Of a stretch of DNA of 64,000 nucleotides, positions 34,547-46,221 are shown in pieces. The notes under the pieces are model-generated. The model was not told the origin of the DNA. It worked only from the letters and a program-made list of their open reading frames with translations, and searched no databases. Location: positions 315,645,077 to 315,709,076 of the forward strand of contig NC_057813.1 in assembly GCF_018294505.1 (NCBI RefSeq), read 5' to 3'. The position numbers were made by a program, and so were the translations under genes. The DNA comes from Triticum aestivum. Lineage: Eukaryota; Streptophyta; Magnoliopsida; Poales; Poaceae. Each line of letters starts with the position of its first letter. The stretch's first letter is position 1.

Positions 34547-35294
34547 TAAAAAAATATTTATCATTTAAGAGTTTTGTAGCCATCTAATAGTTGTGAGACA
34601 TGTGTGTCATGGAGTTTGTCATCAAGCTCCATGGAGGCACATGCAATCTTTGGCCACGTGGAACCGGCAAGCCATCTAATTTCGTTTGGGGAGGCCAATT
34701 ATCTCTTGCCGGTCACCTTCCTCTCTTTTTATTCTTCCATGCTCGTCTATCTCTTGCATCTCTCATTCAAATTCATTGGCTCTACCTCCCTTCAAATTCA
34801 AAAAGCCTCATCTCGGACCCCTTTATACCAAGTTAACCCTTACATTAATAGCGACAACTCCTGATTGAGCACCACATTAGTTGGCAGTCAGCTTTGAAGG
34901 TGTCATCTCATCTAAATTCTAATAGGTGCGCATTTGCATGGCTGGATATCCCGTGTGTTTTCATATCTAAATTAGCATTAGGATGTTTGTATATGAAGGT
35001 AGACTTGCAAAACCACTTAAAATATTATAGTCAAAAGAAAATCATTGTTGTCGGTATCCATGAGGAGATATTAGTGGACTCAAGTGCATTTGTTTTATCA
35101 TGTGTTAACAGAAAACCATATTGTGGTCTGCTCATGTCATGCCAAACTATATAATGGTGTCAGTCTTTTAACCATAATTTTCAAGAAACATCTCAGAAAA
35201 ACATAATATGAAACACTCATTATTATTTCAGTGGCATTGTGCAATATAATGTCCATATGTGCATCCAATTAATGTATAAAACAATATAATTTTT

Positions 35295-35338
<44 letters not shown>

Positions 35339-36112
35339 GGTGTCTGACATTAATTTGTGTCTCAAAAAGATCGAGTGAATGTGTGTGGCCAAAGGTACAT
35401 AATGATGGGCATTCATATACTAACATAGACAAAGGTCGATGGATGAGACCCGCTGTACAAAATCATAGACATTTTGAATGCCTTATGTTTCCTCTTTTTA
35501 CGATAATATCTATCAAAATTTAATTTTAATGTTGGTGGACTGTACTTAAACTTGGTGACCAGTTTTTTTCTATTTAGAGTGTCTTCTGGAGTTGGGATAT
35601 TAAGAGAACTATAGTTGTGAACGCACTTACCATACAAATCTAATTACTACTTTGATTAAAAATAATTTGAAAGTTCATCTGCTAGCGTGGATTTCTAACA
35701 TAGAGTGTACTCTTCTTGCACCAAATATATGTCCTACTTTCTTTGAATTTGTACAAACAATCTCATTCATCTACGCACTATAATACGGACTTACACCACA
35801 ATGGACGATGGAGACATTTTTTGTGTCATTCGATGCACTACTGTAAATTTTTGGTCCAGAGATATATGACAACACACAATTATGATTTTTTTCTACAAAT
35901 AGGATTTTTGGAGGATTTGAATGGTAAGGACTTTTTTTTTCTATGAAGGCCTATAGGTCCTAGGATTAGGCTTACTGAATTCATATGGATTCTATTCCTT
36001 CGCCATATATTCCGTAAGAATCTCAACATGAACCAAAATGTCACTTCTTTCCTTTTAGACGTGAAATGCACTTACACACCGGCCCTCTACTATCCACACC
36101 GGCCCTCCAAAC
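34547..36112. other. No gene recognised; right flank of the chromovirus
   Basis: AT-rich, apparently low-complexity or old sequence. Short open frames are scattered on both strands without domain signals. It contains a TA microsatellite. A segment near 35890-36010 (GGATTTTTGGAGGATTTGAA..CTATGAAGGCCTATAGG) resembles grass MITE interiors, but no terminal repeats are visible. Confidence 0.5.
35297..35334. repeat. (TA)19 microsatellite
   Basis: 38 bp of uninterrupted TA. Confidence 0.97.
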
Positions 36113-37189
36113 TGATGTAGGGCGGAATCCTATGTGGACGATCTTTCACGTTTGGAGGGGATCCTACGGGGAATCATGAAGAACACACGGAAACACAAAG
36201 GGGAAACACAGAGAAAACGAGAGAGAAACACTAAACCGACAAGGAATCAATCACACGAGTGCTAGATCACCGACAACAATGAGTAACATATGATCCACAA
36301 TCAACAAAGGTAAGGATACAAAGGGAACCGATCTTCTCAGTGAGGAGGTCCTGAATCGGCGAGGGGATCTTCCCGTAGAGGGGTCTTGAATCCAAGTGGA
36401 TCTTCTCCGAGGAGGCCGCGGTCTCTCACGAAGAGGAGATCTGATGGATGAGCGAGGCTCTATCTCAAAAACGAGCTAAATCAACGCTAACCCTAAAATG
36501 TACGGGAGGAGGGAGTACATATAGTCAGATGGGCAAAGGGATACATGGGTCACGACCCAAAGTAGCTGCGCGTAGGCAGGGGGCACCGGATGTCCGGGTG
36601 TCGGGCCGGATGTCCGGTGGCTCATGAGGTGCCGGATGTCCGGGCTGGAGGTGCCGGATGTCCGGTGCTTCCTGAGGGACCGGATGTCCGGTGCGTAGGC
36701 CGGATGTCCGGCCTGTCGGGGCCATCTTCTGAGCATTCGGGACGCTGTGTCCGGATATCCGGGCGGGAGGCCGGATTTCCGGTGGGAGGCCGGATGTCCG
36801 GGCTGGATGCCGGATGTCTGGTCGCTGTAGTCTTCTTCTGCAGGGGCTGGCCATGTAGATCTCCAGGGGCCGGATGTCCGGGGCCTTGGCCGGATGTCCG
36901 GTGCCTGGAGGCTGCTTTTGCCTTCTTCCGTTGGTTCCTCTCTTCCTTGGACTTGGGGTCTTGTTCATCTTCATGTGCATCCTCGGGAGGGTCCTCCTGG
37001 TACCTAATCATGCACAACATTCCGGATTGAGGTAGTAGCCATGTCTCGAGAGGATCATATGATATATCATTAAGGAGAGAAGTCACCTCGGTCTCAAGAG
37101 CTCGAGCTCGTGCTCTAGTCATGGGTCCTTTTGGTGCTTGGTGAGGCGACGGAAGGTCCATGGGGATGACCGAAGGATGCTCTGCATCA
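36113..37189 (-). repeat. 3' LTR, overlapping the pol reading frame
   Basis: 1077 bp. On the minus strand it starts TGATGCAGAGC just after a G-run polypurine tract and ends CCCTACATCA; the ends are a perfect 5-bp inverted pair (TGATG/CATCA). The pol frame continues about 190 codons into it, so U3 is coding for the first half. Confidence 0.7.
36585..36910. repeat. CCGGATGTCCGG-type tandem array
   Basis: At least a dozen copies of CCGGATGTCCGG or close variants, spaced about 18-30 bp, within the 3' LTR. Each core is a near-palindrome. On the minus strand they encode repeated Pro-Asp-Ile-Arg, Thr-Gly-His-Pro or His-Arg-Thr-Ser-Gly, depending on frame. Confidence 0.9.
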
Positions 37190-40100
37190 TCCCCCCCCCC
37201 TTGTGAAAGATCTGACCTCGGATCGAAATCCTCATCACCATGGTACGGGGAGAGATCGGAGACGTTGAAGATGTCGCTCACATTGTACTTGTCGCATGGG
37301 AGATCTATCTTGTAAGCATTGTTGTTGTAGCGTGCTAGCACCTTGAAAGGTCCGTCGGCTCGAGGGAGAAGCTTGGACTTGCGTTCATTGGGGAAGCGGT
37401 CCTTGCGAAGCTGTAGCCACACGAGGTCTCCAATGTTGAATATCATGGGATGCTTGTTGACGTTGAGCTTGGTCGCTAGTCGTTGTACTTGGCGCTCGAT
37501 GGTGTGCCTTGTATCTTCATGCATCTTCTTGATGTAGCTTGCGCGGGCACTTGCATCGAGGTTGGTGCGCTCTTGTAGAGGAAGAGGTAGAATGTCCAAT
37601 GGGGACAACGGGTTGAAGCCGTAGACGACCTCGAAGGGGGACTTGCCGGTCGTCGAATGTCTTGCACGGTTGTAGGCGTACTCGGCGAAGGGTAGACATG
37701 CCTCCCACTCCTTGATGTTCTTCTTGATCAACACGCGAAGTAGAGTGGAGAGTGTACAGTTCGTCACCTCCGTTTGGCTGTCGGTTTGAGGATGGTATGC
37801 CAAAGAGAACAATAGCTTGATTTCGAGCTTGGCGCATAGGGTCTTCCAAAAGTAATTCAAGAACTTGACGTCGCGGTCTAAGACAATCATCTTTGGCACT
37901 CCATGAAGTCGCAAGATTTCCCTACAAAAGAGATTGGCAATATGTGAAGCATCGTCTATCTTGTTGCAAGGAATGAAATGTGCCATCTTAGAAAATCGGT
38001 CCACAACAACAAAGATGGAATCCTTGCCATTTTGAGTTCTAGGCAAACCAAGTACAAAATCCATGCTAATGTCTTCCCAAGGTTGATAAGGAATAGGAAG
38101 GGGCATGTAAAGACCATGGGATTGAGCTTTAGACTTAGCTTTGCGACATGTAGAGCAACGGTTGGTGAAGCGTGAGACGTCACGGAACATCTTGAGCCAA
38201 AAGTAGTTCTTGGAGAGCGTGGCGAAAGTCTTGTCGCGTCCAAAGTGTCCCATGAGTCCGCCTCCATGAGCCTCTTGCAAAAGTAGCAAACGAAGAGAAG
38301 ACTCGGGAATGCAAAGTTTGTTAGCTCTCATAAGATACCTCTATGTAGTATTGTTCCCAAGACGTGTGTGTCAAACACTTAGCATAAGGAGTAGCAAAAG
38401 AAGGATCATGCTCATACAAGTCTTTTATATGCTCAAAACCAATAACATTCAACTCAAGATTAGTGACAAGTGTGCATATGCATGAAAGTGCATCTGAAAC
38501 TATGTTTTCTTTACCCTTAATGTACTTGATCACATATGGGAAAGATTCAATAAATTCACTCCATTTGGCATGACGCTTGTTCAACTTAGTTTGACCTTTT
38601 AAGTACTTAAGCGTTTCATGATCGGTGTGTATGACAAACTCATGAGGTCTAAGGTAATGTTCCCAAACATGTAGCACACGCACTAAAGCATACAATTCTT
38701 TGTCATAGATGGGATAGTTAAGTTGAGCACCAGAGAGTTTTTCACTAAAATATGCAATGGCTCGTTTTTCTTGCATTAAAACTCCGCCAATTCCAGTACC
38801 ACTTGCATCACAATGAACCTCAAAAGTTTTATCAAAGTTAGGCAAAGCAAGAATCGGAGCATGAGTAAGCAAAGACTTGAGCTCATCAAAAGTGGTGGAT
38901 TTCAAAGATCCCCAAACAAAAGGAGCATTCTTCTTACTCAAGGCATGCAAAGGAGCGGCAATTGTGCTAAAGTTTTTCACAAAGCGGCGATAAAATCCTG
39001 CGAGACCAACAAAACTGTGCACTTGTTGCAAATTGGTGGGTTGGGGCCAAGTTTTAATTGCCTCAATCTTAGTTTCATCAACATGGACACCCTTGGAAGA
39101 TACAACGAAACCCAAGAAAACTACTTTGTCAACACCAAATGTGCATTTTTTTCAAGTTTGCATAAAGGCTTTCCTTGCGAAGGGTTTGCAAAACAGATTT
39201 AACATGATTAATATGCTCTTTCATGGTTTTGCTAAACACAAGAATATCATCAAAGTAAACCACAACAAAGACTCCAATGTAATGTCGAAGCACATGATGC
39301 ATAAGACGCACGAAAGTACGGGAGCTTCCGATAAACCCATAGGCATGACTAACCACTCATATAAGCCAAATTTTGTTTTGAAAGCGATTTTCCATTCATC
39401 ACCTTCTTGAATGCGGATTTGATAATAGCCACTTTTAATATCAATTTTTGAGAAAAAGTTGGCTCCACTAAGTTCATCAAGCATATCATCTAAGCGAGGA
39501 ATGGGATGTCTATATTGAACGGTAATAGCATTTATAGGTCTACAATCGGAACACAAGCGGAAACTTCCATCGGGCTTAGGCACAAGTATAACGGGAACGG
39601 CACAAGGGCTTAGGCTTTCACATACATGACTGTTGTCGATGAGTTGTTTTACTTGCCATTGAATCTCCTTGGTTTCTTCGGGATTGACACGGTATGGAGC
39701 TTTGTTTGGAAGTGGCGCTCCGGGGATGAGGTCGATCCGATGCTCAATGCCTCGTAGTGGAGGTAGACCCGGAGGTAGCTCATCGGGGAAAACATCTTGG
39801 AATTCCTGCAAAAGAGATTGAAACACTAAAGGTAGCTCATGAGAGGTGTTAGTTGTTGGCTCTCCATCTTTGCACACAAGGACAAAGTGCATCACACTCG
39901 ATGGGTTCTCACACATTTCTCTCATCTCACTTTTGGTGGCAAATAGGATGAGGTTTTTCTCTCTAGGCGAAGAGGCGCTCAAGTTTGGCTTGTGGCTCTC
40001 ACTCACTTTTGGGTGGGTCACTTTCTCACTCTTCTCTCCATGAGTGGTGGCTTGCTTGTCGGCTATCACTTGACTAGGAGACATAGGTCGTAGCACATAT

Positions 40101-40460
40101 TCCTTTCCTTTCATTTTGAAGCTATAGTGATTGGTGCGCCCATTGTGGATGACAGCACGGTCGAATTGCCATGGTCGACCAAGAAGGAGGTGGCACACGG
40201 TCATTGGGACCACATCACACTCCAAAGTGTCTTTATATGCACCAATTTTGAAGGAGACTTGGACCGTATGCTCAACTCGTATAGTGCCGGAGTCACTTAT
40301 CTATTGGACCTTGTAGGGTTGCGGGTGCTTCCTCTTGACCAATTGTAGCTTGGAGCATAGTTCTTCACTTGCCAAATTGTGGCAACTACCTCCATTGATG
40401 ATGACCTTGACGGACCTTCCATTGATGCTGGCCTTAGTGTGGAAGATGTGGCATGGTTGG
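36622..40460 (-). pseudogene. Gypsy pol: protease, RT, RNase H, integrase, broken
   Basis: The protease active site reads IINGGSCHNLAS (near 40400-40365), with Asn where this group normally has Asp. RT begins YRVNPEETKEIQWQV and holds DIKSGYYQIRI; a frameshift follows GLSEAP (about 39300), and VVYFDDILVF lies in another frame (39260-39230). RNase H and the connection domain are at 39115-38321 ([34 protein letters not shown]). Integrase is at 38331-37300 (zinc region ...RCSTCRKAK, then MDFVLGLPR, VVDRFSKMAHFI and FAYHPQTD-like LAYHPQTDSQTEV). The tail contains PMTRARARALETEV and then a long Pro/Arg/Thr/Gly/His repeat region from the LTR array. No chromodomain is seen. It would copy and integrate the element; frameshifts prevent this. 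Confidence 0.85.
37190..37204 (-). promoter_or_regulatory. Polypurine tract inside pol
   Basis: Minus strand AAGGGGGGGGGGA directly before the 3' LTR start; it is also coding (Gln-Gly-Gly-Gly). The G10 run is prone to slippage. Confidence 0.65.
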
Positions 40461-40468
40461 TCTTCTTC

Positions 40469-42306
40469 TTATTGATGTTGAAGTGTCAAGACTTTGGAGA
40501 CAACAAGAGCGGGGCTCGAATCCTCATCGCAAAACACTTGATCATCTTCATCCTCATTCACGCGCCGGTGCATGGCCACTTGCTCAAGAGCTTCCATCTC
40601 ATCTTCACTCATGGAGTCGTATGTACCATCGTCGTTGAGGACCATGGTGCGCTTGTTCATGCATTGATATGACTTGTGGCCTCGGCCGCCGCAAGTGAAA
40701 CACTTGAAGGAGCTTGTTTTGACGGTCTCATCGGTCGGAGTAGATGATGAAGCACGCAGCTTGAAGTTGCTTGTAGTAGGAGGAAGACGTCTTGAATTTG
40801 CCGAAGTTTTCTTATAACTTGACTTTTCGTCGTTGCTTGGAGAAGGCTTGGTTGATGTAGATGTTGGAGGAGTCGTTGAAGCTTGGATGTTGGAGAAGCC
40901 GTAGGTCTTGGATGAGTACTTTGCGTACTTGAAGTTATCTTGCACTTGACGTTCCGCCTTTCTAGCTTGATGCACGAGCTCAATGAGGTTCGAGTAGGGT
41001 TGGAAGTCGGCGATCTTCTTGATGGGATGATTGAGTCCATTCAAGAATCTTGCCATTGTTTGCTCATCATCCTCCGTGACATTGGCTCGAATCATGGCAA
41101 TCTCCATTTCCTTGTAGTATTCTTCAACACTCTTTGTTCCTTGCTTGAGGAGTTGTAGCTTCTTGAAGAGATCACGATTGTAGTAAGTTGGTACAAAGCA
41201 TGCTCGCATGACATCCTTCATTTGAGCCCAAGTGGTGATTGGTGGTTCACCTCTTGCTTGACAGCGTTCAAGGACTTGTTCCCACCATATGAGCACATAG
41301 TCTTGGAACTCAAGTGATGCCATAGCGATCTTCTTCTCTTCCTCATAGTTGTGCAAACGAAAATTTTGTCGACCTTCAATGCCCATGAGAGGTACTCTTC
41401 CGGATCATTGCTTCCATTGAACTTGGGCATTGTGAACTTGAGCTTGCCATAGCGTTGCTCTTCATTGTGTTGTTGGCGATGGTGATGATGACGCCCTTGA
41501 CGTGGAGGGTAATCATCCTCATGTTCCTTTTGGCATGGAGGAAGTCCATGATCAACTTGCTCTTGTTGAACTTGAGGTTGAAGTGGAGCTTGACGAGCTT
41601 GCGGAGGGGCTTGAGGAACTTGACGTTGCACTCGCGGTTGGTAGTTCCTCTCTTGGATTTCTTATCAAAGGGCTTCCTCTTGATTGCGCCGTTCGCGATT
41701 GCGGTTGGCGATGGCTCGACTTGATTCTTGAAGGGCACGTTGCGCCTCAAGAGCTTGTGCTTCACATTTTTGTTGTTGAAGACGTTGAACCTCGGCGTCT
41801 TGTTCCTCTTGGTGTAGGCGCGCTCGTTCTTCCTCTTGGCGCCGTAGTCATTGTCGTTCTTGAGCTTGACCAAAAGCGACTTGGTTTGATTGATGACGAG
41901 GGTCTTGCTCATCGACTTGTTCTTGTGAATGCTTGTCATGTAGTGGGTTGCGAGATGCATGACGGTCTTGATGCGCAGCTCGTCGAAGAGTGTTTGATGA
42001 CGGTGTACTTGAGTCAGAGAAGGTGTCGTCGGAGTGTCGACTCGAGCGGCTCCGTCTTGAGGATGAAGAAGTGGAAGGACGGTGGTTCCTCATGAAGGCG
42101 CGGATCTCGTCCATTCTTGCATCGTTCTCTTGCTTGTGAGCGTCGAATTTGTTGTCGAAGTAGTCCCTCATTGCTTGTTGCTCTTGGTGCAATGCCTTTT
42201 GAGGTCCAAATAGGTGGCTCTTGGTGACAAATGATGACATGTCGTCGTCGTTCTCGATGAGTGGAGGATTGGTAGAAGAACTTGGCCTATCCATCATTCC
42301 AAGCAA
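40469..42306 (-). pseudogene. Gypsy gag with CCHC zinc knuckle, frameshifted
   Basis: Starts MLGMMDRPSSSTNPPLIEND at 42306, followed by a charged, Ser/Arg-rich leader. After frame changes (between about 41850 and 41400) the capsid region reads KFTMPKFNGSNDPEEYLSW and later AQMKDVMRACFVPTYYNRDL, then LKQGTKSVEEYYKEM (41220-41080). The zinc knuckle CFTCGGRGHKSYQC is intact (about 40710-40670), followed by an acidic tail. Gag packages the RNA; the frame is broken in at least two places. Confidence 0.83.
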
Positions 42307-43050
42307 AATGTAAGTGGTAGAAGGAAAAGAACGTGTACCAAATGTACCTTGACCGAAGTTGAAGATGAATCAAGTTCACTCAAATGTGGACAATGAAATA
42401 GCACTGTTGGTACCAATTCTTGTCGGTTCTCACACCTACACACGTAAAAGCTTATAGTGGAGCTTGGTTAGGATGGTGGCACAAAATTTGATGCAATAGT
42501 AAGTGAGCTTCAATAATGTTGGAGAAGGTTCACAAATTTGCAAATGCAACAAGTAGACCAAGCAAGGATGGGTACACGGAAACACACATGCAAAATAGAT
42601 AAATGGGATTGTGCAATCCAAAAGTGAGCCAAAATGTGGAAACCACGAAAATGCTCTTGTTGCACAATACTAGAGAGACGCTAGCACGATTGCGCGATAG
42701 GCGGATACGGAACTTGTGCACAACCTACTAAGCAAAAATGCAACGATCTCTATCCCAAGTATGCTATAAGTATGGTATTTCGGTGCGATGATCCAAGATG
42801 ATCCAATATGACAATCTTAATGTAGTATGATGCTATGGTTCTTGTTCATAAGCTCTTTGCTTATCTTTCCTCTTTGCTTAAAAGCTTGGGTGGCTCTTTT
42901 ACTTTTGAACTCTTTTCTCATGCAAAACTTCATGAACCAAGATAGCGATTGTGTATGCTATGACAACTTTGTGACACACAAGTGGATCCCAAGATATGCA
43001 CCACTATGGTATGGTATGTATGCTATGGAGTATGATCACTAATGTGCACA
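42307..43050 (-). other. 5' leader of the Gypsy element
   Basis: About 740 bp of non-coding leader upstream of gag on the minus strand, with no primer site or LTR end. It breaks off near 43050. Confidence 0.55.
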
Positions 43051-43143
43051 AGTCACGTGGCACAGAGGTCCTAATGGAAACTAAGGGATATTAAGGCATC
43101 CTTTTCATAGAGAACCGGAACAAAACATTAGCACTTAGTGAAT
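43051..43143 (-). repeat. LTR fragment related to the neighbouring LTR
   Basis: 93 bp matching 43606-43697 inside the next LTR (GGAAACTAAGGGATATTAAGG, CCGGA.CAAA.CATTAGCACTTAGTGAAT). The same strand and order are kept, so an older copy of the same LTR was hit by the newer element. Confidence 0.75.
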
Positions 43144-44540
43144 TGATAACCCACAAGTATAGGGGATCACAACAGTTTTCGAGGGTAGAGTATTCAACCC
43201 AAATTTATTGATTCGACACAAGGGGAGCCAAAGAATATTCTCAAGTATTAGCAGCTGAGTTGTCAATTCAACCACACCTGAAAGACTTAATATCTGCGGC
43301 AAAGTATTTAGTAGCAAAGTAGTATGGAAGTAATGGTAATGGTGGCAAAAGTAACAATAGCAATTTTGTAGCAATTGTAACAGTGGCAACAGAGAAGTAA
43401 CTAAGCAAAGATCAATATGTGAAAAGCTTGTAGGCAATGGATCAATGATGGATAATTATGTCGGATGCGATTCCTCATGCAACAGTTATAACATAGGGTG
43501 ACACAGAACTAGCTCCAGTTCATCAATGTAATGTAGGCATGTATTCCGAATATAGTCATACATGCTTATGGAAAAGAACTTGCATGGCATCTTTTGCCCT
43601 ACCCTCCTATGGCAGCGGGGTCCTATTGGAAACTAAGGGATATTAAGGCCTCATTTTAATAGAGTACCGGACCAAAGCATTAGCACTTAGTGAATATATG
43701 AACTCCTCAAACTACAGTCATCACCGGGAGTGGTCCCGATTATTGTCACTTCAGGGTTGCTGGATCATAACACATAGTAGGTGACTATTGACTTGCAAGA
43801 TAGGATCAAAGAACTCACATATATTCATGAAAACATAATAGGTTCAGATCTGAAATCATGGCACTCGGGCCCTAGTGACAAGCATTAAGCATGTCATAGT
43901 CATAGCAACATCAATCTAAGGACATAATCGATACTAGGGATCAAACCCTAACAAAACTAACTCGATTACATGGTAAATCTCATCCAACCCATCACCATCC
44001 AGCAAGCCTACGATGGGATTACTCACGCACGGTGGTGAGCATCATGAAATTTGTGATGGAGGATGGTTGATGATGATGATGGCGACAGATTCCCCTCTCC
44101 GGAGCCCCGAACGGACTCCAGATCAGCCCTCCCGAGGAAGATTAGGGCTTGGCGGCGGTTCTGTATCATAAAATGTGATGAATCCTTCTCTCTTATTTTT
44201 TTTCTCCCCAAAAGTGAATATGTGGAGTTGGGGTTGAGGTCGGTGGAGTCCCAGGGGGCCCACGAGACAGGGGGGCGCCCCAGGGGGCGCCCTGCACCCT
44301 CGTGTACAGAGTGTGGGCCCCCTAATGCAGATTCTTTCGCCAATGTTTTTTATTAATTCCAAAACGTGTCTCCCTGGATTTTCAGGTCATTCCGAGAACT
44401 TCTATTTCTGCACAAAAATAACACCATGACAGTTTTGCTAAAAACAGTGTCAGTCCGGGTTAGTTCCATTCAAATCATGCAAGTTAGAGTCCAAAACAAG
44501 GGCAAAAGTGTTTGAAAAAATAGATATGTTGGAGACGTAT
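43144..44540 (-). repeat. 3' LTR
   Basis: 1397 bp, plus-strand ends TGATAACCC and GACGTATCA (inverted TGATA/TATCA). Minus-strand start TGATACGTCTCCAAC is shared with the LTRs at 12328 and 46222. Confidence 0.82.
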
Positions 44541-46221
44541 CAACTATCCCAAGCTTAATCCTTTGCTTTTCCTCAAGCAATTCAGTTGACAAACTGAAAG
44601 TGATAAAGAAAAACTTTTACAAACTCTATTTGATCTTGTTGTTGCAAATATGTAAAGCCAGCATTCAAGTTTTCAGCAAAGATTATGAACTAACCCTATT
44701 CACAATAACATTTAGGTCTCACATTTACTCATATCAATGGCATAATCAACTAGCGAGCAATAATAATAAATCTCGGATGACAACACTTTCTCAAAACAAT
44801 CATAATATGATATAACAAGATGGTATCTCGCTAGCCCTTTCTGAGACCGCAAAACATAAATGCAGAGCACCCCTGAAGATCAAGGACTGACTAGACATTG
44901 TAATTCATGGCAAAAGAGATCCAGTTACAGTCATACTCAATGTAAATTAATAGCAATGCATGCAAATGACAGCGGTGCTCTCCAACTGGTGCTTTTTAGT
45001 AAGAGGATTATGATCAACATAAAAGTAAATAGATAGGCCCTTCGCAGAGGGAAGTAGGGATTTGCAGAGGTGCTAGAGCTCGAGTTTTGAAACAGAGATA
45101 AATAATATTTTGAGCGGCATACTTTCATTGTCAACATAACAACCAATAGATCTCGATATCTTCCATGCTACATACATTATAGGCGGTTCCCAAACAGAAT
45201 GGTAAAGTTTATACTCCCACACCACCAACGAACATCCATCCAAGGCTGGCCCGAAACAACGGGTGCCGCCCAACTAACAACAATCCTGGGGGAGTTTTGT
45301 TTGAATTTATTTTGATTTGATTTGAGCATGGGACTGGGCATCTCGGTTACCGGCCATTTTCTCGTGAATTATGAGCGGAGTCCACTCATCGTGAGAATAA
45401 CCCACCTAGCATGGAAGATATAGACAGTCCGAGTTGATACATGAGCTATTTGAGCATACAAAATAGAATTTCATTTGAAGGTTTAGAGTTTGGCACATAC
45501 AAATTTACTTGGAACTACAGATAAATACCGCATATAGGAAGGTATGGTGGACTCATATTGAACAACTTTGGGGTTTATGGAAGTGGATGCACAAGCAGTA
45601 TTCCCGCTTAGTACAAGGTGAAGGCTAGAAAGAGACTGGGAAGCGACCAACTAGAGAGCGACAACACTCATGGACATGCATTAAGATTAGTCAACAATGA
45701 GTGCAAGCATGAGTAGGATATAAATCACCATGAACATAAATATTGTGGAGGCTATGTTGATTTTGTTTCAACTACATGCGTGAACATGTGACAAGCCAAG
45801 CCACTCGAATCATTCAAAGGAGGATACCACCCTATCATACCACATCACAACCATTTTAATAGCATGTTGGCACGCAAGGTAAACCATTATAAACTCCTAG
45901 CTAATTAAGCATGGCATGAGAAACTATAATCTCTAATTGTCGTTGCAAACATGTTTCATCCATAATAGGCTGAATCAGGAATGATGGACTAATCATATTT
46001 ACAAAAACAACATAGGTCGAGTTCATACCAGCTTCTCTCATCTCAGTCAGTCCATCATATATCATCATTATTGCCTTTCACTCGCACGACCAAACGGTGT
46101 GGATAATAATAATAGTGCACGTGCATTGGACTAAGCTAGAATCTGCAAGCGTTTAATACAAAGGAGAAGACAAGGTAATATGGGCTCTTGGTCAGATCAA
46201 CAATAATGCATATGAGAGCCA
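44541..46221 (-). other. Interior, 3' non-coding part
   Basis: No gene. Next to the LTR the minus strand reads GGATTAAGCTTGGGATAGT, the polypurine-tract position. It ends AGCCA (46217-46221), the target duplication of the nested element. Confidence 0.6.

Larger units (their letters stand above)
36113..43050 (-). mobile_element. Ty3/Gypsy retrotransposon without visible chromodomain, 5' LTR lost
   Basis: Minus-strand order from the right: leader (43050-42307), gag (42306-40469), protease, RT, RNase H and integrase (to about 37200), then the 3' LTR (37189-36113). No matching 5' LTR is found to the right; the leader stops at about 43050 against a piece of another element's LTR. Several frameshifts are present. 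Confidence 0.82.

Noticed and set aside
35890..36060. MITE at the end of the 34547-36112 interval
   Set aside because: Text resembles MITE interiors but I could not find terminal inverted repeats or a target duplication.
36585..36910. CRISPR-like array
   Set aside because: Regular short repeats, but spacers are not unique, the locus is a plant LTR, and the repeats are part of a retrotransposon reading frame.
36590..37030. 146-codon plus-strand frame over the CCGG array
   Set aside because: Antisense shadow of the pol frame; it repeats because the DNA repeats.
42396..42416. TTGGTACCAACAG as primer-binding site of the 36113-43050 element
   Set aside because: The sequence to its right does not match the end of the 3' LTR (CCCTACATCA), so this is leader sequence and not an LTR border.
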